64,000 bases of DNA from assembly GCA_963693285.1 (NCBI GenBank), contig OY848917.1, positions 20,962,245-21,026,244 of the forward strand. The letters are read 5' to 3'. Below the pieces are notes generated by a model that saw nothing but the letters and a program-made list of their open reading frames with translations, did no database searches and was not told the origin of the DNA. Position 1 is the first letter of the stretch. Every line of letters starts with the position of its first letter. Made by a program: the position numbers and the translations under genes. The stretch comes from Xestospongia muta. Lineage: Eukaryota; Porifera; Demospongiae; Haplosclerida; Petrosiidae. This document shows, one piece after another, positions 22,440-32,642 of the stretch.

Positions 22440-23549
22440 CTATTTCTTGGTGATCTTGCAACATGATTTACACTCCCAAACATCAGGAATGTTACCTGGA
22501 GTAACATGAACACAGGAACAGTGAAATCGCTGCCCACACACATCACAAGAGATCATCTCGTCGTAGTCTTCAGGCATTTTACAGTAACAATATAGGTCAA
22601 TGATGTGATGATGTTTCGAAGGTCGAGGTATACATTCCAGCTGGTTGTGCAATTTCTTTGGGAACAGAGACAATTCTCCTCTTTCAAAACAATCAATTAG
22701 TTGATTACACATTACATCTTGATGAAAACTAGCACTGTTTCCACAACACACTTCCATTGCCATAGCAATAGAAAAGAGGCCACAATCCCAGTTCCCTTTC
22801 TGCTGTTGTACAGACATTGTCTGCATTTTCGGAGAAGTTTCTGAGGAATAGGAGTATATTTGTGAAACTTGAAGAAGAGTGGGGGCTTGTTAAGTGTATA
22901 GAATAATGCCAAACTGTCCATAATCTGGACAACTCCAGGTCTTTGGGAACATGTACAGATCCAGTGATTAGATCCTACAATAAAGAGTTTACATGAAGAA
23001 TAATCCTTTATTCATTAAATTTCAGGGTATTTAATTTTCATTGCACCTACATGTAGGCGCATGCACAAATACTGGGTCAATATTTTCGTGGATTATAAAT
23101 CACCCACGAAAACAATGAAATTTAAAACCCCTCAAAAATTTCTACCCTTACAGTAAGTATGTAACAACTTGACAAGGTGAATTAATAGCAGTCTCTTTGT
23201 ATTACTACAACCAATAAGGATTATTACCAGACATAAATTTTTTGCTGTGGAAATTTTTAAATACTTTTTTGTTTTGATAAGGTATTATTAACCTTGCTGC
23301 TTAACTTATTAACACACATCACTGTACCTGTGTGAAGTATCTGAACAAAGGGTATCCTAGGAACAACTTTGAACTTGAGACGATAACCCAACAATGTATT
23401 CTGAAAACCATTTATGTGTGGAAATTGTTGACTTAGAAGAGTGTGGGCAGCATCGATCACATTGTCAGAAACTTCAGAACCACTTTCAAGATGATTCTTG
23501 TCTGCTATATAAAGATTCAGATCTTTTATCCACCAGGAATCTGCTTTAC
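22440..23549 (-). pseudogene. C48 (ULP1/SENP) SUMO protease with C-terminal PHD finger, one frameshift
   Basis: Exon 23,328-23,549 encodes the N-terminal ULP1 part (DSWWIKDLNLYIADKNHLES, VIDAAHTLLSQQFPHINGFQ and FVQILHTG). It splices in phase to exon 22,440-22,974. There SNHWICTC holds the catalytic His, VVQIMDSL the Asp, and SVQQQKGNWDCGLFSIAMA the Gln and Cys. A run of five C at about 22,884-22,888 marks a one-base frame change between Asp and Cys. The PHD finger follows: YCYCKMPEDYDEMISCDVCG, then FHCSCV and WECKSC, giving a full Cys4-His-Cys3 set. The stop is at 22,440. It is probably the C-terminal half of the transposase gene, joined through small exons. The role would be SUMO removal in the nucleus. 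Confidence 0.85.
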
Positions 23550-23984
23550 CTGTGACAAATATGACATAATATACATGTACATGTAGCAAAATGGGGCAAG
23601 CATTTTATGCAAGTGCTTTCAGGTGCTTTGATACTTTTCTTAAGTATAAACACTTGTGCTACTTTATATTAAAGTATTATATAATAAGCACTAAGGATTG
23701 TACATGTAGAGAGTGTTTTAGTAAGTGTTTAGGGCCAAAGGTGCCAGGTTAATGATAATAAGTTTCATAAATGTTCATTTTGATGTAACAAGGTGATTAT
23801 TAATGAATTGGCTTAACCAAAGTGCTCCTGCTTGTGGTTAAAACAGTTATGTGGTGCTTGAATGTGTCCTTCAGTGTATGTGCTTGTGCTTAAGTCCTTT
23901 TACAAGTGCTTGAAGATGTGGTTTAAGCACTTGAAGTAAATGCTTGCCCCATGTCTAAGTTTGACACACCTTTTATATTTTTTT

Positions 23985-24312
23985 CAGTTTGGCAAATCTC
24001 TAAAACGTCAACATCAACAGGCTCAGGGTTGAAGAAATCTACAATTACATGTATGGTAATAAAGGTACAGTAATTTTAATTTGACACACCTTTCTTTGCT
24101 TGTCTTGAAAGTGTCATCTCTAAATCATCAGCCTCAGACTCAGAGAACTCTACTACAACTAAACAATAAAGGTACAGTAATTTTTATTTGACACACCTTT
24201 CTTCTTATTCCTGGTTTGTCTTGGAAGTACCATTTCTAAATCATCAGCCTCAGACTCAAAGAACTCTCCTACTACTAAACAATAAAGGTACAGTAATTTT
24301 TATTTGACACAC
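23985..24312 (-). repeat. Three tandem copies of a small exon with tiny introns (about 107-116 bp period)
   Basis: Each unit, read on the - strand, has a pyrimidine-rich acceptor (CTTTATTGTTTAG), an acidic exon (EFFESEADDLEMVLPRQTRN and similar) and a GTGTGTC donor, leaving introns of only about 35-50 bases. The common block GGTACAGTAATTTT occurs at 24,064, 24,171 and 24,287. These units bridge the Lys-rich end of the transposase and the protease exon. The leftmost copy is more diverged. Confidence 0.75.
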
Positions 24313-26132
24313 CTTTCTTCTTATTCCTTCCACTTCTCTTTGTTTGGGACTGTTCTTTTTTGGCTTTTGCCTTTTCCTCTCTAACTCTTTTCTGCTCATC
24401 CTTTTGTAGAGTTTCCATTTCTTTCTGTCTCTGTCGTTCCCACAGAAATTGAAGATGATGACAGCTGGTAAGAACCTGCAGATTTTGTAGTGGCTTTACT
24501 TGGCAGTAAAAATGCAGGAAAAAAATTGCTGACAGTGATGCAGATCGAGTTGGTAATGAACTTTCTCCAAAAGATCTCTCGTGGAAGTCTGGATCAGACA
24601 ACGACCTTTCCAAGACCATAGATCTATCTGAACTAACAAACGTTCCATTGCCGAGGAGCTCATGATCATCCATTGACCAACGTGGAGTACTAGTAACAGC
24701 TTGACAATGGGACTTTGAACATCCAAGAGCAGGGCTATATAATGGAATATAAGCTAGGCCTGTTTTTCGAGCAAGAGCTTTGGGTTTGAATAGAGCAAAA
24801 TCTTCATTATCATTTGGCTCCAACACATGTGCTTTAGTAACTGACCGATCAAGTGGGTACACTCCAGTGACTTTAAAACTTGATACAATGTTTTCTATTG
24901 AAAAAGCCTTCAACCAAGCCTGAGAGAAAAGTCGACAAAAGTCGTACTGAGATACTGTCTTCCCAGGGTTTTTAGCAATGAATTGGTGACAAATCTGTCT
25001 CCATGATACTTTTAATGGTGCAAAGCATCTTCTGTCCAGTGGCTGCATCACATGTGTTGTATGAGGTGGGAGGGTGAAAATGATAACTTGATTTTGAGCA
25101 GCCATGTTGATAGTATCAGGACAATAATGAGTAGAGTGCCCATCCAGTAGTAGAATTACTGTACCTTTATTGTTTAATTGTAGTAGAGTTCTCCAAGTCT
25201 GAGGTTGATGATTTAGAAATGGCACTTCCAAGATAAAGCAGCAATATGAACTTGTGGGGCATATAATAGGAAATGCTTTGTGAACCAATGGAAAAATAGA
25301 TCCCTTGACATCCACCCACTATCAGACAGGCCATAGAGTGTTCCAGGGATTTCTCCTTTAGTTAAGTCCTGACTTAAAGATTTTCTGTTAAAAATGATGA
25401 AGGGAGGTATAACGTAACCAGCTGCACACGAGCAAGCCAAAACAGTTATTTGTGCTTTAGTATTTCCAGTTATGTGGCTAGGATTTCTAGAACCAATCTT
25501 GTCCACTATCTTCAAACATTTTGGGCTAAGTGGAAGCAAAGTTTCGTCACAGTTGAAAATGCGAGAAGGATCATCAAGTATGCCATTGGTTTCTAGAGTT
25601 TCTTCAAGCATATCAAAGTAACGATTGAGTACACCTGGATTGGTTGCAATTGCCCTTCCATAAGATAACGGTACAGCCATCTTCAGAGTTAATTTGGGAT
25701 GCCTTCCCAGAAATCTCTCCCACCATCCATTTGATAGTGTTGTTTCAATTCCCTTTCCCTCAACAATTCTTTGAACTAAAGCCAGTACTTGTTTCTTGGC
25801 ATGTGGGTACCCAATCTTAGCAGTTTGGATTAAAAACTCACTAATTCCTCTTCTTCTTCAAAACTTAAATAAGGGGTTGGACCTGATCTTGCCTTACAAT
25901 CAACTTTGCCACTCACTCTATCATGGAGTGAAGATTTTGGGACTGAAAAGATTTCACAAGCTTGTCTAATTCCCAACTCGACTTCCTTAACTGCTTTTTC
26001 CATACTCTCGCTGTTCCATCTCCTGTATGTAGTACCACGCCATGGCAAAGAGCAGGATGAGGTTTCATTATTCGAAGTACATCTATGCACGGCTTTCACG
26101 ACTCTTCTTGAAATGGGTGGGTGAGAATACAT
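24313..26132 (-). pseudogene. pogo/Tigger transposase (HTH, CENPB-type, DDE) with frameshift and insertion
   Basis: The N-terminal helix-turn-helix is TYRRWNSESMEKAVKEVELG, then ACEIFSVPKSSLHDRVSGK. A one-base change in a T run near 25,835 shifts the frame just before IQTAKIGYPHAKKQVL (CENPB-type domain). The DDE core follows: IFNCDETLLPLSP with the first Asp, VILLLDGHSTHYC with the second, and THVMQPLDRRCFAPLKVSW with the third, then AWLKAFSIENIVSSFKVTGV as in all pogo proteins. Between the first and second Asp a piece of about 80-90 bp (25,155-25,233) breaks the frame. The C-terminus is rich in Lys/Glu (KMETLQ-type coil, then RSGRNKKK) and ends at a GTGTGTC donor at 24,313. The start may lie upstream in the right terminal repeat. 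Confidence 0.9.
25155..25233 (+). repeat. Opposite-orientation copy of the small-exon unit inside the DDE domain
   Basis: The + strand here matches the - strand of the tandem units at 23,985-24,312 at roughly 90 percent over about 79 bases. The shared core includes the acceptor, TAGTAGAGTTCTCC, and GATGATTTAGAAATGGCACT. It separates the first and second catalytic Asp of the transposase. Confidence 0.8.
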
Positions 26133-26237
26133 CTAAATCTGTAAATAAAGAAAAACCAGTCAACCAGACTGAACCAGTCAACAAGGCTACAGGCTACCTT
26201 AAATTGGATGAGTTTGTATCTTCCACGTGCATCAGAA

Positions 26238-26615
26238 TACTGGTCACGTGACCCACCTGCACTCTCACACTTGTAATCGCGGTCATACAAGAAGTGCAGG
26301 GCTCTGGCTTGGAGGTTTGAAAGAGGAATCATTGATGAACTAGAATCTCACGTTTCATTGTTTGTCTCCAATTCCCAGCTATTTCCCAGATAGATGTCTG
26401 AAAACTGGTTCAACTGTACGAAAACCGCGGTATTTGTACAATGTTGATCTTCGAGCTGCAGCACTCGTATACTGTATTTTTGCAAGCTAATATTTTGTAC
26501 ACAAGTAGTACAGGTAAGTACCTACCAGTATCTGCAGAATCAGCTTTATAGCATTCACCATTTAGTAGATATAAACTTCCGAAAATCGGTCCGTACGACT
26601 ATTGGTCTGTTACTC
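26238..26615 (-). repeat. Right terminal inverted repeat of the pogo element
   Basis: It pairs with 22,003-22,372. On the - strand it opens an ATG frame, MIPLSNLQARALHFLYDRDY, pointing into the element toward the transposase. This repeat is on the 5' side of the genes and so likely contains the promoter and perhaps the first exon. Confidence 0.92.
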
Positions 26616-26748
26616 TAATTGTGTAAAAAATGTTTCGTAATTTCATACTTACCCAGATTAGGTGTATCATTTAACCTTTCAGACACTAATAGGAGATATT
26701 ATTTAATAAAACAAGGAGCTACTAACACTATACACGCTATACACAGAC

Positions 26749-27012
26749 CTTTAAAAAGTTGCTCAGATATCCTTTCAATATCACTTTCATTTAATGGTGG
26801 ATAACCAAGATCCTATAACAGAATGTTGTATAAGTATAATGCAGTATAGAATGTATGATACATGCTCAAACTAACATAGACTTACCAAAGGATTACGTCC
26901 AGCAAACACACTAAGTTGACTGCAATGTTCCTTTACTGACATGTGACTTGATGATAAGAGAGATGATGGGAAATAAGAACATTTATTTACTATGTGTTGA
27001 AGGTGGTCTTCT
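26749..27012 (-). pseudogene. Partial duplicate of the ankyrin-ROC-COR-Death gene: end of the COR exon plus the linker exon
   Basis: Exon 26,886-27,012 encodes EDHLQHIVNKCSYFPSSLLS and SVFAGRNPL, the last 42 residues of the big exon at 36,703-38,775. Exon 26,749-26,812 encodes LGYPPLNESDIERISEQLFK, matching 36,433-36,499 but one codon shorter. Both keep GT/AG borders and phase. The 5' border is a TTTCTAG acceptor created where the similarity stops, so the copy could be spliced as a short exon. No Death domain exon follows because the pogo element begins at 26,616. Confidence 0.8.
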
Positions 27013-27056
27013 CTAGAAACGTCAAACTTTTACACATGAATATATATGATAATCCG

Positions 27057-27105
<49 letters not shown>

Positions 27106-28289
27106 ATTGTCCATAATTTATTGACCATACCAAGTCACATTTGGCACCAACAAAGAACACTTTCCTCTCTTGTAACAACAATTACTATAAAAATCATGTA
27201 GATTTCAATTTTTGAAGTAAACAAATTCAAACATATTACAAATACAACAAAAGAATCTATATAATTATACTTAATTACTGTTACTATATAATATGTCATT
27301 AAATGTCTCAAAGTGTCAGCAGATAGAAAATGAAACACTTTAATTTATGAAGAAAACAATTATGCAAATTTTGAGGATGTACCTGTAATAAGACAAAAAG
27401 AAAAAATTGGTAAAATCTGATAATACATTAATTGAAATGGCTACCATTAACACGTGATACATCTACCATAAATACTGTGCATCTTTTTTATGGAAATATA
27501 TATAGAACAATATGAATTATTCTTTGTCTAATGTAATGATATGGTGTAATGTTAGCCATATCTTAGTCAAAAACCTGCTTGTTATGTCAGATATCTGTAT
27601 GTGACAGCAACCAATTCTAACATCAGTAACAATTTGTATGTACATTATATCAATGATTTTTATAACTACATAGTATCTAATGGAACTAGCATTGCTAAAA
27701 GGATATAATTAATTATACCTCTTGCATTTAGCAGTTATAATTGAGTTACATGAGGTCCAATAAATGTACTCCCCACATCTAAAAAAATTGAGATATAAAA
27801 CAAAAAGGCCATTAAATTTAGTACAAAATGGACAACACTAAGACTATGTAGTATGGTAACAAATTGACATTCACATTTATGTTGGTCAATGTGTTGTATG
27901 CAGTTGTAGTATAAATCAATGGTACAAACTAGAACCACTATGCTATCCTTACATGCAATATTTCTAATATAATAGTTATATCAATCAGATATGCTAAATT
28001 GTTCTATAGGTCTATAAGTTAAAGTATTTACTAACTCTATCAGTATAAGTCCAGCTTTGTATAAACACTAATTTCAAACATTATTACAACTATTGATTTT
28101 AACAAATTTGTTAAGTCAGTTATATTTTTAGCAGTAGCAGAGATAGCACAATGAAACAAACATGACTCTATACTTTGTGGTCCAGACAATACTGCCACAT
28201 AGACAGGAATAAATTAGGTAATGGACCCTGTAATTATACAAAGACAGAGAACCCTTTACATAATAATATGAGATAGGAAATAACTGTAC
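27013..28289. other. Intron-like noncoding stretch
   Basis: No exon recognised. It holds a CT microsatellite (below) and AT-rich sequence between the duplicated COR end and the degenerate Death domain exon. Confidence 0.5.
27059..27102. repeat. CT dinucleotide microsatellite
   Basis: About 20 CT repeats with one interruption (TCTCTCCCTCTCT). It lies 45 bases from the edge of the duplicated exon. Confidence 0.97.
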
Positions 28290-28548
28290 CTCCTTTTATG
28301 AGATACTGTCTAATATCAGTAGCCAATGACTTCTTTTGAAGAGGTCCTTCTATAATAGTAGTAGTTTGGGTTGATTCGTTATTGAGCCAATTCTGAAGTG
28401 TTTGACAACTTTACTTCATTCGGTAAATTTGTATCAAGCAAGCCATCAAGAGTATTATCATCAACTGCAAGTAGGCCACCAATCACATACCATTTAGAAG
28501 AAAGTGATGATAGAAACTCTAGCAAAACATGTTTCTGTGGTTCCAAAT
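28290..28548 (-). pseudogene. Degenerate Death domain exon
   Basis: Between a GTCACAG acceptor and a GTACAG donor, the - strand encodes LLEFLSSLSSKWYVIGGLLA, then VDDNTLDGLLDTNLPNEVKL, and after a one-base frame change TLQNWLNNESTQTTTIIEGP, ending SLATDIRQYLIKG. It parallels the intact Death domain at 35,783-36,090 (ADISDQWYVIGKALRVSNDV), helix by helix. The frameshift lies at about 28,410. It sits just outside the left end of the MULE, while the intact Death domain sits just outside the right end. Confidence 0.75.
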
Positions 28549-28850
28549 CTGTGACAAAGTATAGAATATACTATATCATGTGTTTGATATTTACTTCTTC
28601 CTTTCTTTCTTTCCTTAGATTGATTTTGCTTTCTTTGGTGATAAGTTATTAGTATTAGTAATAAATACATTGACATGCTCACAGATACAAAGATCAAAAA
28701 AATAGCTTAGTCAGTGAAACAAGCTAGGATCATTGAGATAATAAACGACTTTACCAGATTATTGACATATTTAAGTTATTACATCCAAGACAATTGCAGT
28801 TAAATCTAACAAGTGGTCATTTTGCAGTATACACTCCTCCCTCAAAGCGG

Positions 28851-28882
28851 CTAGTCACAGGAACGAAGCCACTTAATATTCA
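28851..28882 (+). repeat. Left terminal inverted repeat of the MULE
   Basis: It pairs with 35,590-35,620 over about 31 bases with about five differences. The best-matched block is AAGCCACTTAATATTCA. Confidence 0.7.
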
Positions 28883-29056
28883 TAAGATTCATTGATTATT
28901 TTGGTCGATCACGTGAACACTACTGTCGTCATATGAACGTTCAGAATAATCTGCATGTGTTGCTTTATATTATAATAATGGAGTAATGAAATAGTACTCA
29001 AGGTAAGATAGTCTGTTAATGAAGGTATTGTTGGTTGAGTATAGATTGTGTTAGAC

Positions 29057-32000
29057 TTATGATGTGTTTTGTCTTGTCTTCTTAGATGTTAAGCACATGT
29101 TACAATAAAAGTCAGTGCTGGGAGGATATTTGATGTTAACACAGGTCCTATTGAACGTAAGTGAAATTATTGTAATTGTATATTTGGAACAAAGATTATT
29201 GAAAGCCAAAATATGTTTAATCTATAAATTCTTTGGGTTGGTAAACATACCAGTGATACCACTCTTCACACACATCACATTGTATCATATTCATTGTTGT
29301 AGAAACATTGTTGCATAATTTACAGGCCCATTCACATTTCTTTTTGTTTACTATATCAAAAACATGTAAAAGAATTCTTTACATTGGATATTTTGATATA
29401 CCTCTTTGTAGTAATTCATACCAGGCATGATCAGTGAAAAAATGCTTCACATCATTAATGGAGTTGTCAACAATTTCATCTGGTAATGACGTTAAAAGAC
29501 CATTTGTTGTAATTAGTTGTCCATGTTTTGACAAGGTTTCGATACTTCTCTGATTGACAGTCATGGCTAGAATTTCTATGGCACAAGAATTATATATAGT
29601 TAGTAACAAATTCATTGTTCATTGTTCATAATATCTACTATTGTCCTCATGCAATAGCTTTTCATTATTTACAATTTTAATCTCATTATCACATGTAAAA
29701 AATTATGTGTATACAGTGTTTATTGATAATAAACTATCAACTATGTACGTTGCTACTTACCTATAACTGAGTTAGGTAAATTGAGTGATTGGAGTTTTGA
29801 TAGAAGTGACTGTTTTAGCTCATGTTTTTGTTTGTCGGTTGGTTTAGCTATTTTTGTCGATGGAGTTTTACGATGTTTTCGAGTTGAAAAGAATGGTTTT
29901 TGTGGCGATAGTGCTTTGTTTGCTGGTTCATTTGATAACCTGTTAAATCTAGATGATGGTTCTATTATATTGATTTCAACAAGATTTAACGCTGCTCTTA
30001 TGTTCTTTCTTACATGTTGCATGATATCTTCATCTGTACATTGATCTAACAAGGCATATAGATGATCCATATCTCTCTGTATGTCTTCTTACATGTCAGC
30101 TGTTGTGGTATATTCCCCTAAGACTTTTACTTCATGAAATATTTCCTTATTCCCAACATTGAGTGACTTCATAGGGACATTTGATGGTTCTGCTGTAATA
30201 CGATTGAAGTTAGAGTTGATATACCTAATAACAAGGTGAATGTGTTTACACATTGTTACATTGAGAAGAGAGTCAGGACATGTACATGTATACTCATGTA
30301 TACAAATGTTGCATTCCTTGCATCGTATATGGCAATTTTGACAAATTGTTTGTTGTTTCTTGATAGTGTAGTGGGTTTCAGGTTTTGATGTAGAAGTAAC
30401 TGTCCATTCATTACAGTTAGTGTCTCTTACAGCTTCTATTGAAAGCTTTATACTATGTACATGTCTGCTGTTAATAATACCTATTCGATAAGATGTCTTC
30501 CCCTTCTCTAATTTTATTAGTCTTTCAAAAGCTTTGTCTTTTGCTATCTTCATGAGGATATGAATACATTTATCAACACGTCGATTGATTTTACCTTTCA
30601 TGTACAAATATTTTAGTGTGTGGTGGAATGCTTCAACATACATATTGGTGTTGATACCAGCTGTTCTTCGGTAACATGTAGCCCACTGATGTTTACGTTG
30701 ACTGTACTCTTGCTTGAAGTACTTAGCGAAACGTTGTGTACTCTGGTTATTGTCAATAAGTGTCATAAACTTGTTGAAAAGTAGTTCAAACTTGTTGTCA
30801 TCTTCTTCATCAAGTAGTGTGTGGAGAGTATGGTAGATTTGACACTTCTGCTCTTTGTCACTGATAAATTTCAAGGCACTTCTCCAGGCACGATCTACAT
30901 GCCATGAACATAGGATTTTTTGTGGATGTCTATTGAATACTGATATCCATGCATTATAGAACCCATCAAAGTCATCAGACATAAACCATTCCGGTGATAT
31001 TCTTCCAGTCTTTTTCTTAAGGTGTTCAAAGTAATGTGTCAGTAGTATCTGATCCTCTCTGTTACTTAGGCACCATGAAACTGGATAGCCCTCACCATAT
31101 TCATCAACAATCATCACTGTGGTCAACTGAAAGTCGTATCCAGTTGTCTTGTGTGTTGAGTCTACACAAATGATGTTGTTTCCAAATTCTTTCATCATTG
31201 CACACTGCAATGGTGCCTGAAGAATTAGTACAAAGTCATCGTTGTCTAAGTACTGACAGTCAGTCGTTGCTTTATTTCCTTGTGGTTTGTATAGAAGTAC
31301 TGGATTATCAACACCCTTTTGTCTCATTTCTTCCACCCATAGTGCTACACTCATTGAGTCATTAGAATGACGTTCCACTCCCTTGAGACCATATGCTTTT
31401 TCTATGTTGACTATGTCCTTCCTCGTTAGTAAATGTATTCTGTCAATTTTAGTTGAGACACTGTCTCTGATGCCATCTAAAATTCTGTCAATAGGAATAC
31501 CTTTAGATAATTGACCAGCAATTTCAACACGTTTTGATTGTGATATTTGTAAGTGTCCAAGTTGTTTGTCATGATCATAGTGTGTGTCACATAGTTCTAC
31601 TCTAATTAATTCCATGTGCTTGTCACTTGTAACAGTTAAAGTTGCTGTGCAATGAGCATTTATCTTGTTTGATCCTTGTGACTTCAGACTTCTCGCACCA
31701 GTTGTTTCACTAACAAAAAATCCACTCCTGCTACAATAGAAGTAAATTGTCTCCTTATCCATTGTCTCCTTCTTCCCTGTAGCTCTTACGTAACATGAGT
31801 CTGTTGCTACTTCCAGTTCCTCTTTCCACCGTGAAAACTCTATAGAAGGTATGGTTTAGTGCAATGAAAGAAATGTTATAGTGGTATTGTATTAAACACA
31901 GAGCGAAGTGTCCTTTATCACATGCAACTGTTAAAGATTTATTACAAGTAATTAATCTTATTTAGCAATAGTGATGTATATTACCAATACTGCAGTACAT

Positions 32001-32567
32001 GTATAAAAATTGTATAATTATTCATAACAAACCTTGCATTGTTGAGAAATGTAATGTTTCTGTTTTGATATTGAAGTTGTGATGATCGTTAAGATGTTGT
32101 CTTAGTTGTTTGATGTAACGGCAGCTGAAGGTACATTCCTTTTCCTTGCACTTGATGGTATTTATTTCATTACCATCTTGGTTGTGTGTTTTTTTAATAT
32201 GCTTGTGAAGGCTTTGTTTGTGTTGGTATTGTTTCTTGCATTTAGGGCAAATGTTAATGTGAGGCAGTGATGATTTAGGAAGAGGAGATTTATTCTCTTT
32301 TCCTGATTTATTGGTAGAACTTGATTTAAGAGAAGACAATGTAATTTTATTGTTACTTCTATCTGTTAAAGTATTAGGGAGTTGTGACTGCTCATTAGAT
32401 AAAGATTGCAGTAGTGAACCATGAGTTGGATGTGCCTGTGATGGTTGTTTTGATGTTTGAAAGTTTGATTTCTTTCCTTTTAAGTCTGATGATTTAGATG
32501 ACATTGATGATGATATTGGTGCTACAGATTTTGCCTTTTCCATTGCTGCATTCCTATTGGAGTTCAC
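29057..32567 (-). CDS. MULE transposase with C2H2 fingers, SWIM finger and PHD finger; one in-frame TAA
   Basis: Five exons splice in phase: 32,033-32,567, 29,761-31,839, 29,402-29,575, 29,251-29,350 and 29,057-29,147, about 990 codons. The N-terminus is Ser/Lys-rich with two C2H2 fingers (ICPKCKKQYQHKQSLHKHIK and then CTFSCRYIKQLRQHLNDHH). The MULE DDE core shows NNIICVDSTHKTTGYDFQL (first Asp), WFMSDDFDGFYNAW (second), and CSWHVDRAWRSAL. The SWIM finger is YTCTCPDSLLNVTMCKHIHL. After TAA at 30,089-30,091 the same frame stays open for more than 100 codons. It then splices to a PHD finger split over two exons (WACKLCNN, IQCDVCEEWYHW, then TCVNIKYPPSTDFYCNMC). Without the stop the protein would be whole, so the stop is recent, a polymorphism, or read through. 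The likely role is cut-and-paste transposition in the nucleus. Confidence 0.88.
30089..30091 (-). other. In-frame TAA within the MULE transposase
   Basis: The codon lies between TTTADM and EDIQRDMDHL, in the same frame as the long downstream open stretch and upstream of the PHD exons. It would remove the C-terminal 250 or so residues, including the PHD finger, but leaves the catalytic and SWIM parts. Confidence 0.85.
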
Positions 32568-32642
32568 ACATAATGGTATAATAGTGTGATATTGGGCAAA
32601 TTATTACATCAGCTGTATTATATTGTATACTGTATACAAAAC

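Larger units (their letters stand above)
22001..26617 (-). mobile_element. Complete pogo-type transposon with long terminal repeats, transposase, SUMO protease and PHD finger
   Basis: Inverted repeats of about 370 bp (22,003-22,372 and 26,238-26,615) start GAGTAACAGACCAATAGTCG and are flanked by TA on both sides (22,001-22,002 and 26,616-26,617), as expected for Tc1/mariner/pogo elements. The body is 4.6 kb, with all genes on the - strand: transposase, then small repeated exons, then a C48 protease, then a PHD finger. It inserted about 130 bp 3' of a duplicated exon of the ankyrin-ROC-COR gene. Confidence 0.92.

Noticed and set aside
26042..26251. + strand frame over the start of the pogo transposase
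   Set aside because: Antisense shadow of the helix-turn-helix exon and inner terminal repeat.
27059..27102. CT microsatellite as a regulatory GAGA-type element
   Set aside because: Nothing in the context ties it to a promoter; a simple repeat is sufficient explanation.
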